From G963677485 sp964519405 (lineage in GTDB: Bacteria > Armatimonadota > HRBIN16), in assembly GCA_964519405.1 (NCBI GenBank), contig CAZFLA010000066.1, positions 1 through 18,345 of the forward strand: 18,345 nucleotides of DNA, written 5' to 3'. Positions 16,098 to 18,345 of the stretch are shown here, piece after piece. Each line of letters opens with the position of its first letter. Position 1 is the first letter of the stretch. The notes under the pieces were generated by a model that saw only the letters and a program-made list of their open reading frames with translations, was not told where the DNA came from and ran no database searches. The translations under genes and the position numbers were made by a program.

Positions 16098-16103
16098 TAT
16101 AAT
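16098..16103 (+). promoter_or_regulatory. Likely -10 box of secDF
   Basis: A perfect TATAAT 49 nt before the secDF start. TTGACA at 16081-16086 looks like a -35 but lies only 11 nt away, too close for a normal pair. The -10 may act with a poorer -35 further upstream. Confidence 0.45.
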
Positions 16104-16151
16104 GCCCTTAGGTTCTCATGACCATTTTTGGTATCTGTGGAGGAGTTCAGA

Positions 16152-18345
16152 TTGAACACACACATGCGGTGGTGGGTTGTTATTGCAGTTGCCACCATTA
16201 TCGCGATATTTGGCGTTGTAAAAATGCCGTTCCGACAAGGCTTAGATCTTCAGGGCGGTGTGCGAGTTGTCCTGCAGGCTGAGAAGGATAAGCTTCCCCC
16301 TGAAAAGCAGAAAAGCTGGTCGCCCGAACAGCTAGGTGCGGTCTCCAAGATCGTACGTAACCGCGTTGATGGTTTAGGCGTTACTGAGCCGGTCATCACC
16401 GAGCAGGTCGACAAAAACCGCATCGTTGTGGAACTCCCCGGTATCGTAAACGAACAAGATGCACTACGCACCATCCAGACCACGGCGCAGCTCGAGTTCC
16501 GGTATTTGCCCTCTGTTCAAACAGAACGCAACAGGAACGCACGATACTCCATTAGTCAATCTGTAGACCGTTCCGGTAAACAGGTTACGGATATTGTGGA
16601 CACCATCGAGAATAAGCGCATTCCTGTGGCCGACTTCCTGAAGACCGACTCACAGTTGGTTGTGACTGGTGCAGACCTTATTAAGACGCGCGTGGAAACC
16701 GATGGTACTGGCAAACCGACAGTAGCATTTGAGTTCAACACCGAAGGCGCTCGCGCATTTAGTGACTTTACTCGAATCCACATCGGTGACATCCTCGCCA
16801 TTGTGTTGGACAACAACATCATTTCTGCTCCGGTAATTAACTCGGCAATTACGGAAGGCAAGGGCGTTATTGAGGGCAGCTTCACCATGAAAGAAGCTTC
16901 TAACCTCAGCAACCTGCTGAACAGCGGTTCGCTGCCTGTGCCACTGTCGATTATTCAAACAAGCAAGATCGGTGCAACCCTCGGTAAAGAGGCTGTCCAC
17001 CAGAGCTTAGTTGCTGCATTAGTCGGCTTCGCTTTGGTTTTGGTGTTCATGGTCAGCTTTTATCTGCTGCCTGGTTTGGTAGCGTGTATTGCACTTGCGC
17101 TATACGCGTTATTCAGCTTGGCCATCTACAAGTTCCTGGGAGCAACCTTTACTGTTCCGGGTATTGCGGCGTTCATTCTGTCGGTTGGTATGGCGGTTGA
17201 CGCTAACGTGCTGATCTTTGAGCGTTTGAAAGAAGAGCTTCGAAACGGCAAGACCATCAAGCAAGCCATTGATGATGGCTTCAAGCGAGCGTTCTCTGCG
17301 ATTTTCGACAGCAATATCTGCTCGATCATCACATGTATTATCTTGTGGAACATGGGTAATGGATCGATTAAGGGATTTGCCCTTATGTTGGGCCTTGGCG
17401 TTATCGTCTCCATGTTTACAGCTATTACTGTTACGCGAACAATGCTATGGACACTTGTTGACCTGAACGTCGGTCACGACCTTAAATACTTCGGTATCAA
17501 CCGAGGTATTAACTTCCACCTTGATGTCATCAACAAGCGAAACTTCTGGTTTGCTTTTTCAGGCGTGCTGATTGTATTGGGCATAGGCTTCTATGTGTGG
17601 CACGGCTTCAAGCTGGGTGTTGACTTTACCGGTGGTACTGAGCTGACATTGAAATACACCGGCAGCGTCACGGCTCAGCAAGTTCAAAGCAAACTTACCA
17701 GCATGGGTTACCAAGAAGCTACCGCGATTGTCGGTGGTGATGGACACACCGTGTATGTGCGCAACAGAGACATGAACATCGCTGATAAAGAGAAGATGAA
17801 ACAGGGCTTGGCAACAGTCGCATCCAACAATACCAGCGATTTTGAACAGGGCTTTGAACAGGTCAGCGGAGTTGTGTCTGGTGAGCAGACCCGCGGCGCT
17901 ATGAAGGCAGTAGGCCTTAGCTGGCTGCTTATCCTATGCTACATCGCTATTCGGTTTGCAATCGGTGGTGTCAAGCAAGGCTTCAAGTTTGGATGTGCTG
18001 CCATTGTCGCCGTTCTTCACGATGTGTTTGTGCTCTGCGGTTTATTCGCTGTGATGGGCACAGTAGCAGGCTGGCAGGTTGACTCCCTGTTCGTGACGGC
18101 TATGCTGACGCTGATTGGATTTAGCACTCACGATACGATCGTTGTATTCGACCGCGTGCGTGAGAACTTGAAGCGCAAGGCCAAAGAAGAGCATTATGAC
18201 GACATGGTCAACAGGTCGATTAATGAAACTCTAGGGCGTTCGGTCAATACATCAGTCACCGTTATCCTAACGTTGATTGCTCTGTTAGTTTACGGCAGCC
18301 CGGTCACCAAACTATTCAACATCGCTTTGATAGTTGGTATTATCA
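16152..18345 (+). CDS. secDF: SecD-SecF fusion protein translocase subunit (partial, open at right edge)
   Basis: This inner-membrane protein uses the proton gradient to help SecYEG finish export of proteins. GGAGGAG lies 8-9 nt before the TTG at 16152; an ATG at 16164 is the alternative. The first 731 residues are present and the frame runs off the window. The SecD half shows the first membrane helix, the GLDLQGGVRVVL motif, the periplasmic P1 region and the helix block with VGMAVDANVLIFERLKEE. The SecF half starts near NFHLDVINKRNFWF and shows GVDFTGGTEL and FSTHDTIVVFDRVREN, the latter with His where many SecF proteins have Asn. No stop lies between the halves, so this is a true fusion. 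It fits a cell that exports many glycosidases. The SecF end (the last one or two helices and the tail) lies outside the window. Confidence 0.95.
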   Translation, partial: MNTHMRWWVVIAVATIIAIFGVVKMPFRQGLDLQGGVRVVLQAEKDKLPPEKQKSWSPEQLGAVSKIVRNRVDGLGVTEPVITEQVDKNRIVVELPGIVNEQDALRTIQTTAQLEFRYLPSVQTERNRNARYSISQSVDRSGKQVTDIVDTIENKRIPVADFLKTDSQLVVTGADLIKTRVETDGTGKPTVAFEFNTEGARAFSDFTRIHIGDILAIVLDNNIISAPVINSAITEGKGVIEGSFTMKEASNLSNLLNSGSLPVPLSIIQTSKIGATLGKEAVHQSLVAALVGFALVLVFMVSFYLLPGLVACIALALYALFSLAIYKFLGATFTVPGIAAFILSVGMAVDANVLIFERLKEELRNGKTIKQAIDDGFKRAFSAIFDSNICSIITCIILWNMGNGSIKGFALMLGLGVIVSMFTAITVTRTMLWTLVDLNVGHDLKYFGINRGINFHLDVINKRNFWFAFSGVLIVLGIGFYVWHGFKLGVDFTGGTELTLKYTGSVTAQQVQSKLTSMGYQEATAIVGGDGHTVYVRNRDMNIADKEKMKQGLATVASNNTSDFEQGFEQVSGVVSGEQTRGAMKAVGLSWLLILCYIAIRFAIGGVKQGFKFGCAAIVAVLHDVFVLCGLFAVMGTVAGWQVDSLFVTAMLTLIGFSTHDTIVVFDRVRENLKRKAKEEHYDDMVNRSINETLGRSVNTSVTVILTLIALLVYGSPVTKLFNIALIVGII

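Noticed and set aside
16081..16103. TTGACA and TATAAT as a complete promoter pair for secDF
   Set aside because: The spacer is only 11 nt, too short for a normal sigma-70 promoter; only the -10 is kept as likely.

Overview
The window reads as chromosomal DNA, roughly half G+C, from a carbohydrate-degrading environmental bacterium. It comes from a draft or metagenome assembly, since it contains a 10-N scaffold gap. Strong GGAGG-type ribosome binding sites, frequent TTG starts, many signal peptides, a copper-amine-oxidase-N-like domain, a GH78 rhamnosidase, a URO-D-like protein and a fused SecD-SecF together remind me of Armatimonadota (Chthonomonas/Fimbriimonas-like). This is inference from gene content, with no rRNA or marker gene to settle it; Planctomycetota or Verrucomicrobiota relatives are the alternatives.

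Layout. 1-565: tail of a sodium:solute symporter. 875-3247 and 3468-4697: two secreted glycoside-hydrolase-like proteins, the first with a lectin-like insertion and the second a clan GH-A enzyme. 4698-5473: a non-coding stretch with four adjacent hairpins, two copies of a 10-bp-periodic dispersed repeat, and then a near-consensus promoter with a perfect hairpin at the predicted transcript start. 5474-7619: a pair of exported proteins (Ig/PKD-like, then PepSY/YcdB-like plus copper-amine-oxidase-N-like). The first of these carries 4.9 copies of an 11-bp tandem repeat in its signal-peptide coding region. 7637-7668: a strong intrinsic terminator, followed by a truncated group II intron remnant (about 7682-7875). 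8036-11273: a secreted alpha-L-rhamnosidase (GH78) interrupted by the assembly gap. 11432-12331: a secreted methionine-rich protein. 12403-14553 (minus strand): a two-gene operon of a URO-D-like protein and a secreted five-bladed beta-propeller glycosidase. 14780-15862: a secreted metallophosphoesterase transcribed divergently from that operon. 16152-end: SecDF, open at the right edge.

How the genes fit together. Most products carry signal peptides and act outside the cytoplasm: rhamnosidase, GH-A enzyme, beta-propeller enzyme and the 875 protein would attack plant or microbial polysaccharides. A sodium symporter may import a product, and SecDF supports the heavy protein export. Nearly every gene has its own hairpin terminator, so transcription units are short.

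The most interesting signal is the 11-bp repeat at 5497-5550. It sits between a good promoter, ribosome binding site and TTG start and the rest of the Ig-like secreted protein, and at the copy number shown the start and the body are out of frame. Adding one unit or removing two would restore a complete signal peptide. This is the architecture of a phase-variable switch.
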